64,000 bases of DNA from Haematobia irritans (taxonomy: Eukaryota; Arthropoda; Insecta; Diptera; Muscidae). The notes beneath the pieces are model-generated. The model saw only the letters and a list, made by a program, of their open reading frames with translations, ran no database searches and was not told where the DNA came from. A program made the position numbers and the translations under genes. How positions within the stretch are numbered: the stretch's first letter is position 1; every line of letters begins with the position of its first letter. The stretch lies in the NCBI RefSeq assembly GCF_050003625.1, contig NC_134400.1:64232241-64296240 (forward strand), written 5' to 3'. Positions 1 through 9,328 of this stretch are shown here, piece by piece.

Positions 1-507
1 GAAAAGGTGTTGAAGGTAATATGAGAAAACTTTGACAAAACACTACCCTAAAATGCAACGAAAAAACCATGTGGTTTTCAATACTTATTTGTGCAACGAA
101 GTTCGTGGTCAATTGCAAGAAATAAAAAAATGGAAAATTTTAGACAAATAACCAAATAGTTTATAAAAATAGGTAAGTGAAAATAAAAAATGAAATAAAA
201 CTTTCAGGAAGTCACTAAATGTATATCTCTTTGCAGAAAACTAAAATTATGGATTCTATGTTCTTGAAAACATTAAAAAGCTGACCGATGAAAAAATGGT
301 GGACAATTAACTGGAACTGCTTCGAGCAAACGTGTGTACCCCCATGATAATTATAATGTCAAACTAAAATGGCAGATGACTTAACTTGACATTTTGTGTA
401 TGTGTAGTGTTGTTTTCAGCCAACAATTGTTTATAACAAAGAACAAAAAGGCATTTGAAGTTAAATATATGCCTAAGGCAGACATCAATACAAAATAACA
501 ACAAAAA

Positions 508-1066
508 ATGGGGCGAAATTTTTCCGCTACATAAGCGAACGGTATCCTTGTCTCAGTGAATTGGCCTGGGAACAATGCGTAAGTGTGGAGTGACATGTAA
601 CAAGTTGGAGGAAATAATTATGAGCTTCTTGTGTATTCTATTTAGGTTCCCGATTTTGATAATCTTTATTTGGATATGAATGGCATTATTCACAATTGCT
701 CCCATTCCGATGATACAAACATCCATCTCAACATAACAGGAGGATATGTTGAAGGACATATTCAACTATATTGACAAGTTGTATTTTCTAATTAAACCAC
801 AGAAATTATTCTTTATGGCCATTGACGGCGTGACCCCTCGTGCAAAAATGAATCAACAGCGTAGTAGACGTTTTCGTTCAGCCAAGGAAGCTGAACTTTG
901 GAACGATTAGCGCAGAGCCTAGGTGAAGTGAGAGAACACGAACGATTCGGTAGCAATTGTATTACACCAGGAGCAGAATTTATGGATCGTTTGCATGAGG
1001 CATTGCGCTATTTCATAAAAAATTATTGCTGATCCTATGTGGCAGAAGTGCAGAGTTACCCATCAA
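508..1066 (+). pseudogene. XRN1-like 5'-3' exoribonuclease fragment (pacman homologue), broken
   Basis: XRN1 is the cytoplasmic 5'-3' mRNA exonuclease. The N-terminal part is readable: KFFRYISERYPCLSEL, then an intron-like stretch at 579-645 (GTAAGT...TTTAG), then VPDFDNLYLDMNGIIHNCSH. Further on come [62 protein letters not shown] and ADPMWQKCRV. These are the conserved XRN_N blocks that hold catalytic acidic residues (DMNG, AIDG). The frame is broken just after the ATG at 508, near 740 and near 905, and homology stops near 1066. Intron retention argues for a genomic copy rather than a retrocopy. The piece lies inside a TIR element and only a small part of the roughly 1,600-residue family length is present. 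Confidence 0.8.
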
Positions 1067-1444
1067 AAAATTTGGAAGTTCTTCCAAAGGCACAACTTTA
1101 AAAGATCTTCCAGAAGATGTACTCCCACTGATGTTCTTCATTTTAACTACACAGGAAGTTCTTTTCATTCAATTTTTTATAACATGTTCTTTTCATATTT
1201 TTAATTGGTAATGTTAAATTTTTTGTTTCAAATTGGTTAAAAACTGTTTAAGAATTCATAAAATGGTACAAATTATTTAAATTTTGTCAAAAAAATGCTA
1301 AATTCAATCTGAAAAAGTTATGAATTTTTGAAAATATATGAGGTCAAACGTTTCAGACAAGCGTTAGAATCCATTAAAAATTATAAAAAATAATAAAAAT
1401 TATTTATTATTTATCTTTCCGATATTATGAGGTATTGCTCAATT

Positions 1445-2178
1445 CAATTCTATTTGCTTTCCGTGCAGATGTGTCCAATAAATAGTTATAGGACATAAAT
1501 ACATTGTCTGCATCTTCAATCAATTCTTTGGCTCCATAATATGGACACATTTTGAGTTTTTACCTACTTTAACCAAGTCTTCAATGTCTATTAAATCCAG
1601 ATCATCTTTGCGCGATTCCACACGATGATGAAAGGCACAAGTTCTTTTTTGGACTCGCAATCGACAAATCGATCTGTGTTTTATTTGAATTGCCCTGTTC
1701 TCGCAATACCTCGGGATATATACACAATTGATCTCTGGATCCCAAAACCACCGCTCTCGTAAATGAGTAAGATGTCCGCTTTAATTCTTACATAGCTTGC
1801 GTTAGTTGTGAATGGGTACCTCAAGTACCCATTATATATATATATATATATTATTTTAGGAAGACCCCAGCTACCACCCTTGGGCTTTGCACGAGCAATT
1901 ATTTACAGGTGCTCCGCCTAAATAGGATTGTTTTTAAAATAATTGGTGGCGGTGCTGTTTGTTGTATTTGCATCTTCATTTCTTTTCGGGATTGCAGCCA
2001 TTCCAAAGATGAACATAAGGTTTTACCGGTTCCTATGAGAAAGTTTTCGTTTTATTGGTGGTTACATTGTTATACATTATTTTATACCCGTTTGGGATTC
2101 CAGAAAACCATTTGATCCATCTCGTAGGCATATGATGACCTTTTCCATATAAGCTCTTTGAACTTCATAGGGATCCCA
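1445..2178 (-). pseudogene. RTEL1-like DNA helicase N-terminal fragment, broken
   Basis: RTEL1 is an XPD-family (DEAD_2) helicase of telomere and recombination control. Read on the minus strand from 2178: [29 protein letters not shown], a 55-bp intron (2033-2087, GTATAA...CTCATAG), then GTGKTLCSSLEWLQSRKE. Splicing restores a TGTGKT Walker A motif across the junction. [53 protein letters not shown] and [19 protein letters not shown] follow. A TAA follows LTQAM, there are at least two frameshifts, and an AT microsatellite occupies the place of the helicase motif Ia residues between KIIY and THSQ. This is about 20 percent of a normal RTEL1. It runs opposite to the XRN1 fragment beside it. Confidence 0.8.
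1833..1851. repeat. AT dinucleotide microsatellite inside RTEL1 relic
   Basis: A short run of alternating A and T replaces a few codons of the RTEL1-like reading frame, between sequences coding for WGLPKII and THSQLTQ. Confidence 0.85.
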
Positions 2179-3309
2179 TGATTTACTGCTATTGCATCTC
2201 TTAGATTCCTTAATGCCTCAATTCGTACACTCGAACCATAGTGTTTCAGTTTAATGTAAATAAAAGCAATATATATGTAAACAAAGAATGTAAACAAATC
2301 TACTAAACGTAAACAAAGCCTTTGACAAGATGAATGTCGATATTAGTCACCTGATTGCATGACTTTACCTGGATTAATATGCCTTGAAATTAAATCAACA
2401 CTTTAGAGAAGTCACTAAATTTAAATCTCTTTCCAGAAAACCAAAATTTTTGGATGCTACATTCTTGCAAACATTAAGAAGATGACCAATGAAAAATGAG
2501 TGGCTTATCGACAAGAAAAAGTTTCCAGAAACATTACAAGTGCAACCAATTAAAATTGTTAAAAACAACAAATTGTTGAAATCAACAACTTCTGGATGAA
2601 AATGGGCATCACATCGTCAGTTTAATTCATATGCTATTATCAGTTTAAAATGGCTATTTTGTGAATTCCTTCTGCTGGAAATCAATTCTAACACGCGGTC
2701 CAGTACGTTCCTAATTTCAAATTGCCCGCTTGTTAATAAATTTTAATGCTGTTTTATGACACCAAAAGAAATGAAAACGAATTATCAATGCAAAAGTGTT
2801 TACTAATAATGTTAAAGATATTTAAAGTTTTGTTGTTTGTTTTTTTTTTTTCTTATTTGTTGATATGTTTAATAAGATTATTATTTATCAATTGGTATTG
2901 TAGTGTATTATGTAGTGTAGTGTATTATTATATATTTTATTTTGATGAAAATGAATAAATTATACATAATAAATTATTCATAGAATTTTGGCTTTGACTT
3001 TCAATTTGAAGTGGGAATATCATTCATACAAATTTAGGTTGAAAAGTATTTGCAACGATGTTAATTTTGAATTTGACTCGCATCGAAAATTGTTTGTCAA
3101 ATTATTGAGTAGCAAGTCATTTCAATTTGAGGATAACACTTGAGATATTATTGCTAATGTGTTGAATTTCACTGTTGAGGGTAATGTCTGTTTTTTGTTG
3201 AGAACGCGATTTTCTCAACAATTTCTCAACTTGAATATTACCCTAATCCTTTGAAAAAATGTTTGAAAAATTGTTGAAATTTAGCATTTTCAAACGTTTG
3301 TGTTTATTG

Positions 3310-3530
3310 GGAATTGGTCGATATCGGTCCATAATTATATATAGCCCTCATATAAACCGATCCCAAGATTTGACCTCAGGAGCCTCTTGAAAGAGTAAAA
3401 TTCATCCGATCCGGTTGAAATTTGGTACGTGGGTTAGTATATTGTCTCTAACAGCCATGCAAAAATTGGTCCACATCGGTCTTTAGTTAAATATAGCCAA
3501 TGGCCAATCACACAACATTTGGTCCATATC
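3310..3530. repeat. Dispersed repeat related to the tandem monomers at 44.9-45.7 kb
   Basis: It contains the phrases for a view of 'tatcggtccataattatata' and 'ccgatccggttgaaatttgg'. Both recur, slightly diverged, in the tandem repeat at 44885-45672. It abuts the end of the TIR element. No coding potential is seen. Confidence 0.65.
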
Positions 3531-4258
3531 GCCAAAAATAATCTACGAAATCTGTATTTATATAGCAATTGTTTTAATTTTTTATTTCTTAGAAAATTTT
3601 ATCAAACCAAAACTAACTTGTTGAATGCGCCATTTTTGGTGGGTTAGAAACTTGGATGCCTACATAACACTACCGCCAAAATCACACCAAAAGATAATTA
3701 CAAACAATTAAATACACGTTCGCATGCTTTGGGCAGGTGAGAAATCATTTGTTGAGGCTCAAAAAATGGATAATATAGAAAAGAGGATTACACACACGCA
3801 CACATTTCGTGTATTTGCATGCCATGACTATAACAAAGCCTATCACTAATCCAATAATTAAAAGCTTTTACAATCTTCTTTAACAAGAAAGACGAAAGTC
3901 ATTTATGATTTATCGGTTTAATAAAAAAAATTAACAAATACAAAATAGATTGTTTTCGCTTAATATGATATAAATGAGAAAGAGAAATATGTAGTGGTGA
4001 ATTAAAGCCCTTAGAACAATTGAAGAGCTTGATATAATATCGTATGGATTTATGGTTATTCTTTAATGAACTAAATGTAGCACCATTTTTATTTATTTTT
4101 TATGAATTACGTCAATGTACCAAGGCCAAAGGGCTAATTTGGAACAATATCAGTATCAGTAATTATAAGTCCATATGATAGGAACAATTTAAATGTGTAA
4201 AGAGGAGAGCAGCAAGTGCAAGAGAGAGATACATATAATAAAATTTGGTATTGTATAT
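3531..4258. other. Intergenic stretch, nothing recognised
   Basis: AT-rich sequence with scattered stop codons in all frames and no repeat shared with the rest of the window that I could find. Confidence 0.5.
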
Positions 4259-4730
4259 CTAATTAGAAACTGGCACTGGTTCAAGAAGGGCTGTGGAGGC
4301 GGAGTCTGAAGATTTTGCTGGAGCCGGAGTATCAAAAATTTTGCTCGACTCCGACTCCGGCTAAACTAAATTTTTTTAAACACTTCATATATTTGTAAGT
4401 AAACACGTTTGTACGAAAATTAGTTTCCATTGCGTTATTCATTCGAGCAATGTACGGCACGACTGTAAATGAAAATCAACTTCCAATTACGGAGATCATT
4501 TTATCTCTATAGAAAATTTAGTCAAAATTTTATGTCTGTAAAAATGTTATTTCTATAGAAAATTTAGTCAATATTTTGTTTCTATATAATATTTTGCAAA
4601 ATTTTATTTCTACAGAAAATTTTGCAAAATTTTATTTACTACACTTTTTCAAAATTTTATTTCTATTGTAATTTTGTCAGAATTTTATTTCTATAAAAAA
4701 TTTGTATTCAAAATTTTATTGTATCAAAAT

Positions 4731-5042
4731 GTTTGTTTCGAATTTATTTCGGCATAAGCCGGCTATCAATGTAAAACCTTTTTTCGGAGGGTTCAAGTGT
4801 GGTTTTTGTTGGGTTTAATAAACTGCCTGAATTTATTCTGATAATTGGTTGATAGTTTTGCTGCAAGTAGAGGATGCTGATGAGGAATGTGGTAATTCCG
4901 AAACGTGCGTCCATCCAACCATCTTGCAGTCTATAGGGCTTTGCCCAAATAAATTTGACAAACATTCTTTTCCTCTGTTGGTTAAGCTACTCTTGTAGTT
5001 TAGTCAATGTATGGTTTTAAGCTGAAATAAAAAAATAACAAC
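4731..5042 (+). mobile_element. Short hammerhead-bearing retroelement (Penelope-like or retrozyme-like)
   Basis: A 312-bp block unrelated to the surrounding AT-rich repeat is flanked by perfect 13-bp direct repeats ATTGTATCAAAAT (4718-4730 and 5043-5055). This is the hallmark of target-primed insertion. It ends in an A-rich run and contains a full hammerhead ribozyme motif at 4872-4916. No reverse transcriptase is encoded, so it is either a 5'-truncated copy or a non-autonomous unit. Hammerhead motifs with a very short stem III are known from the terminal repeats of Penelope-like elements and from retrozymes; the assignment here is inference from that. A partial second copy of the downstream half lies at 56300-56423. 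Confidence 0.7.
4872..4916 (+). ncRNA. Type I hammerhead self-cleaving ribozyme motif
   Basis: All core elements are present in order. Stem I is GGATG (4872-4876) paired with CATCC (4912-4916), 5 of 5. The core CTGATGA is at 4877-4883. Stem II is GGAAT (4884-4888) with ATTCC (4895-4899), 5 of 5, and the loop GTGGTA. GAAA is at 4900-4903. Stem III is A4903-T4910, C4904-G4909 and G4905-C4908 with a two-base TG loop. The predicted cleavage site is 3' of GTC at C4911. The tiny stem III matches the minimal hammerheads described in Penelope-like retroelements, which often need a dimer to cleave well. Activity is not shown by sequence alone. Confidence 0.85.
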
Positions 5043-6221
5043 ATTGTATCAAAATTTTATTTCTATAGAAAATTTTGTCAAAATTTTATTTCTATAAAAA
5101 ATTTATTCAAAATTTTGATTATATAGAAAATTTTGCAAAATTTTACTTACTACACAAACATGTTTTTAAAATTTTATTTCTATAGAAAATTATGTCAAAA
5201 TTCTTTTTCTATAAAAAAAATTTGTGTCTTTAGATAATTTTGCAAAATTTTACTTCTATTGAAAATTTTTCCAAATTTTATTCTATAGGAAATTTTTGCA
5301 AAATATCACTTCTATGGAAAATTTTGCAAAATTTTGTTCAATACACAATTTTTTTTTCAAATTTGTATTTCTATTGATATTTTTTTTTTCAAAATTTTAT
5401 TTCTACAATTTTTTTTTTTCAAAATTGTATTTCTATAGAAATTTTTCACATTTTATTTCTATAACAAATTTTCTCAATTTTTTTCTTACTGATGCTCACT
5501 GATACTCACTACCTAAGCCGAAAACTTGTACAGATGACTCAAATTTTCCTATACCTCTAATACATATCTATCGACTGATGAATCATAAATGCGTTGTTCC
5601 GAAATTGCCATCAAAAATTGTAAATATATTTGTAAATATAGGACAGACATTGCCCTAAATTTGAAATATAGAGTTCAATTGGCAACAAGTGTGAAATTAA
5701 GACCTGTTTCTACACATAAATAAATACGATACTTTATATCGATCCATTTATGATACCCCCACAATAGAACTACAAATTAAAATGAGATTTAGTTATATTG
5801 CCCGGAGTCGAGCTGATGAAAAATGCTGGAGTCGGAGTCGAGCAAAATTGACTCGGCTCCACAGCCCTGGGTTCAACAGACTCTTCTGTTACAATTATGT
5901 CATTGGGAGAAGGAACTTCCGCGGCATGCGCTAGTATTTCATTGACAGCCTTGCAATACAGGACAATTGCAAGTTAGATTTAGACTTTTCCTTTTGTTTC
6001 TTCTTGGACTTGCAATTGTTTGCCAGTGTCTGCTTTAGTTCTGCACAATTCTTGGACATAATTTCCATTTTATCCGTGTCCGCAACACTTGTAATCGGCT
6101 TTGTTTGTAGTGGCTCAGGCTCTGGGGGTAAGGCAGATATAGGTGGAATTTCATTTTGTAAAGCTCTCAATAGCTTTTGGAATTGTTCCACTTGTTTAAA
6201 GAACTATTTAAATCCATCCAT

Positions 6222-6939
6222 TTTCCAAATCCATTTCACTACCGACAAGTTGATTTAGGGCAAAAACAATTATGCAAATTACCACCACAAACTTTGGTTT
6301 ATTAATTTTTTGTTTATGGATCTATATTTAATATTATCAAAATTCACTTGTTGCTATATATTGGCGGTCTCTATCCTCTTTTTTTATTTTGTCACAGCCC
6401 GGAGGCTACTGCCATCTGGAGGGAGGAACCGAGTTGCCGTACGCTGGTTGCTGATCGGTGTTGCCGGCTTTTGGCTCAGTCTATGGGGCGCGGTTCATTG
6501 GCAACTCAGTCCTCTGGCAGCTGACAAAAAAACAAAATATTTAACCAGCTTTGGAGGACAGCACAAAGACCAACAAGTACGTATCACAAAAATTAACATC
6601 CACACAACTTACCACCCATATTGGCTTGCCGGCATGCCGGTTTTCCAAGGCATGCCGTGGCCTGACCCTCCCCAACCATGGTGTCCCCGTGGCCCATCAA
6701 CTCGGGACACCCCAAAAACTACTCACCTGTTCTTCAAATCACCTTTTACCTTTTCCTTTTAAAACCTACTATTCCTCCATCTTTAAATTAATTTCCAAAA
6801 GCCAATATTTCAATTCATGACGTTATAAAAGCTTGTGGTTTTATTTAAACTAATTCTAACAATATTCTTCAATTTAAACAAAATGCAAAAACAAAATATA
6901 TAAAAATTCTATTTCTAATTATTTTTGTCTATTTCCCAG
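6222..6939. other. Intergenic, partly GC-rich segment, nothing recognised
   Basis: The part 6390-6560 is GC-rich compared with its surroundings and reads open on the plus strand (6310-6762), but I recognise no domain. It may be part of the spliced-looking region that follows, or an unrecognised mobile element. Confidence 0.35.
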
Positions 6940-7623
6940 GAATAGATGATGAAACCTTCCAGTCTTCTCCTTTTCGTTTCCTGTCTTTTCCGTCCGTCCG
7001 TCAAGGTAAGGTAAGTATCGTATCGTCGACAAGTAAAACTTTCTGCCAATAAACTAGATTTTATCTTCCTTTATTTTCTAGCATTATTCACTGTCCATTC
7101 CAGGTCTTATGGGGAGCGCATTATACATATCACTGGAGGACACAATTCACCAGTCCTTAAATTACTAAACCAAGTCCTAGGGTGAGCTCAACCTAACACT
7201 GTTGCCCAAATACGGCACTATTTAAACTTCCCAGGCTTTAATGTAATCCCCCTAACAGACTATAGATAAACTAGTGAATCTAGATAAAAATTCAAATACT
7301 AATGAATCTCTTTCTCTTCTTTTTTTATTCACAGAAGTTTAATGTACAAGTCCGTCCGTCCGTCAAGGTCTAAATCATGTACCTGTCCAAGTTCCAGTCA
7401 GACAAAAGAAAAGGAAGCATTCACGGTACCTGGGCGCTGTGGGATGACCAGCGCAACACCAATGGCCATAAAGCTGGAGCGGATGAACCAGATGTGTAAG
7501 GAGTCAGGAGGGTCGCATAAACTGGCTCTGCCGGAAAAACTCGGTGCCGCGCGAGTAGCGTCAAATGGAGGTAGACGAACGATGAGTGTCGCAACAATTT
7601 TACTGGATGGTTATTCTCTTTAA
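6940..7623 (+). other. Candidate multi-exon transcript with three plausible introns, product unknown
   Basis: Good splice signals fall in order on the plus strand: a pyrimidine-rich acceptor ending at 6939, a donor AAG|GTAAGT at 7011, an acceptor TTTTCTAG at 7081, a donor G|GTGAGC at 7182 and an acceptor TTCACAG at 7334. The implied short introns are 7011-7081 and 7182-7334. The last block has an open frame (7342-7623) rich in K, S and G with no recognised domain. A 19-bp direct repeat built on TCCGTCCGTC occurs in the first and last exons (6989-7007 and 7351-7369). It could be a long non-coding RNA, a poorly conserved host gene or a spliced element leader. Confidence 0.35.
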
Positions 7624-8535
7624 ATTATAGTGTCTTTGCGGTTGCGTTTTTTTTTTATCTTTTAAAATAGCATTTCTTTTATTATATTTTATTTGCCTTT
7701 TTTAAAGTTCTCCTTTTCCTTTTTGTTTGTTTCAGGCCAATTAGGTTTAAGTCTAACTTTAAGTTTGTTTTACTTTTCTACTTTAGCGTTTAACTTTAGT
7801 TATACGTTTATTTAATATTTTTTTTTAGCGTTTAAGTTTAGCTTTTAACTTGATTTCAATATTTAGCGTTTACATTCAATTTCAAGTTTATTTCACCTTC
7901 CTTTTTTTTAGCGTTTTAAATTTAGATTTAAATTTATAGTACTTAATGTTGGCAAATTGTAACACAATAAAGCTTCTTTTAATAGTTCGAAATTAAATTG
8001 TGCATATTCATTTTTTTTATTCGCCATAAATAAACGCAAATCTTTGTTTACATTCACATTTGAGTGTCTCTCTTGTGTTTTTTTTTATTTACTTAAACTT
8101 GCTGAACAAAGGCTTTATTTAATTTCAAACAGACAATCAACCGCACTTTCCTTTTCACCATCCAACGACACCACCTCACTATCTCGCGTCCAAAACCAGA
8201 ATGAACTGACGCTTCAATCATCAGAACCTCCATTATTGACGCTACATTCGCCATGATCCCAAGCTTTCCCAGCCATTTTTTCCCCAACTTCCAAAACATC
8301 ATTTAACCAAAACATCTGTCAGACATCCTCTCATAGAGAATGTTTATTGATACCCACCATCTCTCGCTCTGCCTACTTCCTAATGTAGCCAATAGATGGC
8401 GCTTGCCTACATAGTGTTACCCATCAAACAAGTGGGCGCACATGACAATTTGTAAACAAAAAATTTCATTTTGACATCTGGGGACCAAGTGTTGCCAATC
8501 CAAATCGAGCTGAAATTTGAACTGAAATTTTTTTG
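7624..8535. repeat. AT-rich segment with repeated TTTAGCGTTTA phrases
   Basis: Between about 7785 and 7920 the phrase TTTAGCGTTTA and variants recur at irregular spacing with long T runs. The rest, to 8535, is AT-rich without a recognisable gene. Confidence 0.5.
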
Positions 8536-9294
8536 CGTTTTATTTTAGCACTGGTTATCAGTGCAAAAAGAAAACAGCACTAATTTTATGCAGCATACAA
8601 CCAAATTTATCGGCATTGGTTATTGTAACCAATTGAATGGTTATGAGAATTTCGTTTTGATCTTGTGAACTTTTTATGGTCGTGTTGAATGTATAATGGG
8701 GAAAATAATCAAAACATTGTTCTTGTAACAAATAATAAGTTACTGACATCATTTCCTCATTGTAATGATCGAATTCCAACCAACCATTTCTCTGGGTGTG
8801 GGATATCTTCTACACGAGCACTGTCGTCCGGAATAACTGTAGTGGGATTCTGTATTTTTTCACGATAATCGCATCGTTTACGTTGTCTACGAAAAAACGT
8901 GTTTGCACTAACGATCTTGTCATTCTGTACCTAATCTGTAGCAACTGTTGTTTAAGCTGCGTTGTGCTTGGCAACCCTGCTACGAAAAACGGTGGAATGA
9001 CAAAACCAGTTTGCAAATTTAAATGAAAAACACAAAGCCGGAAGAGAAAAATGGTCGATATTCTCAATCTATATGAAATTCCCTTTAGTTTAAGACCATT
9101 TAAGGCAGTTCCGACCGACAAAATTCTTAAAACGGTTTAGAACCTTCGGATTTTTAAAATATTGCAGAAAACTCTTTTGTAATAGAGAAGGGATCCATTT
9201 TTTCCTATTAAAAGTAAAATACATTATTAAAGACCCTAGTTTACATGAGGGCTGTTTTATTTTTGCACTGATAACCAGTGCTAAAATAAAACGC
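8536..9294. mobile_element. MITE-like element with palindromic termini
   Basis: The left end begins TTGCGTTTTATTTTAGCACT and continues into a small palindrome (GCACTGGTTATCAGTGC). The right end, about 9249-9294, carries the inverted copy of the same 46 bases with the same palindrome. No transposase is present. The internal part from about 8840 on is the left arm of a longer inverted repeat whose partner is at 11868-12285. Confidence 0.6.
8840..9237 (+). repeat. Left arm of a 400-bp inverted repeat flanking the MFS relic
   Basis: It starts TGTAGTGGGATTCTGTAT. It matches, reverse-complemented, about 11868-12285, including the blocks around GGCAACCCTGCTACGAAAAA and GAACCTTCGGATTTTTAAAA. The two arms enclose the transporter relic at 9329-11497. 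Confidence 0.7.
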
Positions 9295-9328
9295 AACACT
9301 TTTACCCCAGCTGTCAAAATGAAGTTTT

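Larger units (their letters stand above)
1..3309. mobile_element. TIR DNA element, copy 1 (left end outside window), carrying gene fragments
   Basis: The outer parts match a second copy at 17576-19030. Bases 1-215 match about 17743-17955, and 2385-3309 match about 18140-19030. The right end finishes with CAAACGTTTGTGTTTATTG. In copy 2 this sequence is mirrored at the left end (CAATAAACAC), so it is a terminal inverted repeat. By alignment to copy 2 the missing left end should lie about 165 bp upstream of the window. The centre, about 300-2385, holds broken XRN1-like and RTEL1-like sequences absent from copy 2. A diverged 90-bp direct repeat (211-300 and 2411-2500) flanks that centre. No transposase is visible, so the element is non-autonomous; the superfamily is not identified. 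Confidence 0.6.
4490..5490. repeat. Degenerate AT-rich tandem repeat, about 30-45 bp unit
   Basis: Many imperfect copies of a unit containing ATTTTATTTCTATAGAAAAT and variants fill the body of the hAT-like element. They are interrupted at 4731-5042 by a retrotransposed unit. Unit length and spacing are irregular. Confidence 0.8.
4286..5869. mobile_element. hAT-like non-autonomous element
   Basis: The ends are inverted copies: AGGGCTGTGGAGGCGGAGTC at the left, and GACTCGGCTCCACAGCCCT at the right. An 8-bp duplication flanks it, GGTTCAAG (4278-4285) and GGTTCAAC (5870-5877), with one mismatch. CAGGG-type termini and an 8-bp duplication fit the hAT superfamily. The inside is non-coding, degenerate AT-rich repeats plus the hammerhead-bearing insertion at 4731-5042. 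The element sits within the end of a reading frame on the minus strand. Confidence 0.7.
4259..6221 (-). pseudogene. Unidentified reading frame split by a hAT-like insertion
   Basis: Minus-strand reading from an ATG at 6221 gives MDGFK, a TAG, then FFKQVEQFQKLLRALQNEIP and proline- and lysine-rich sequence (KSKKKQKEKSKS). After a frameshift near 5960 it gives KAVNEILAHAAEVPSPNDII and VTEESVE. The hAT-like element at 4286-5869 interrupts here. Beyond it, EPVPVSN and a TAG stop (4259-4261) continue the same frame through the 8-bp duplicated target. The continuity across the insertion is good evidence that this was once coding. The total length would be about 125 residues. I do not recognise the protein; it looks like a small charged, coiled-coil-prone protein. 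Confidence 0.5.

Noticed and set aside
4490..5490. Regularly repeated AT-rich phrases that could suggest a CRISPR-like array
   Set aside because: Units are degenerate, spacers are not unique or constant in length, and the context is a eukaryotic transposon.
7342..7623. 93-codon open frame as a protein-coding gene
   Set aside because: No domain, no good start context, and composition typical of a GC-richer non-coding block. I list it only as part of a candidate transcript.
8093..9317. Open frames in the MITE and inverted-repeat region (up to 103 codons)
   Set aside because: They overlap inverted repeats found in other copies, and the frames are not kept between copies.
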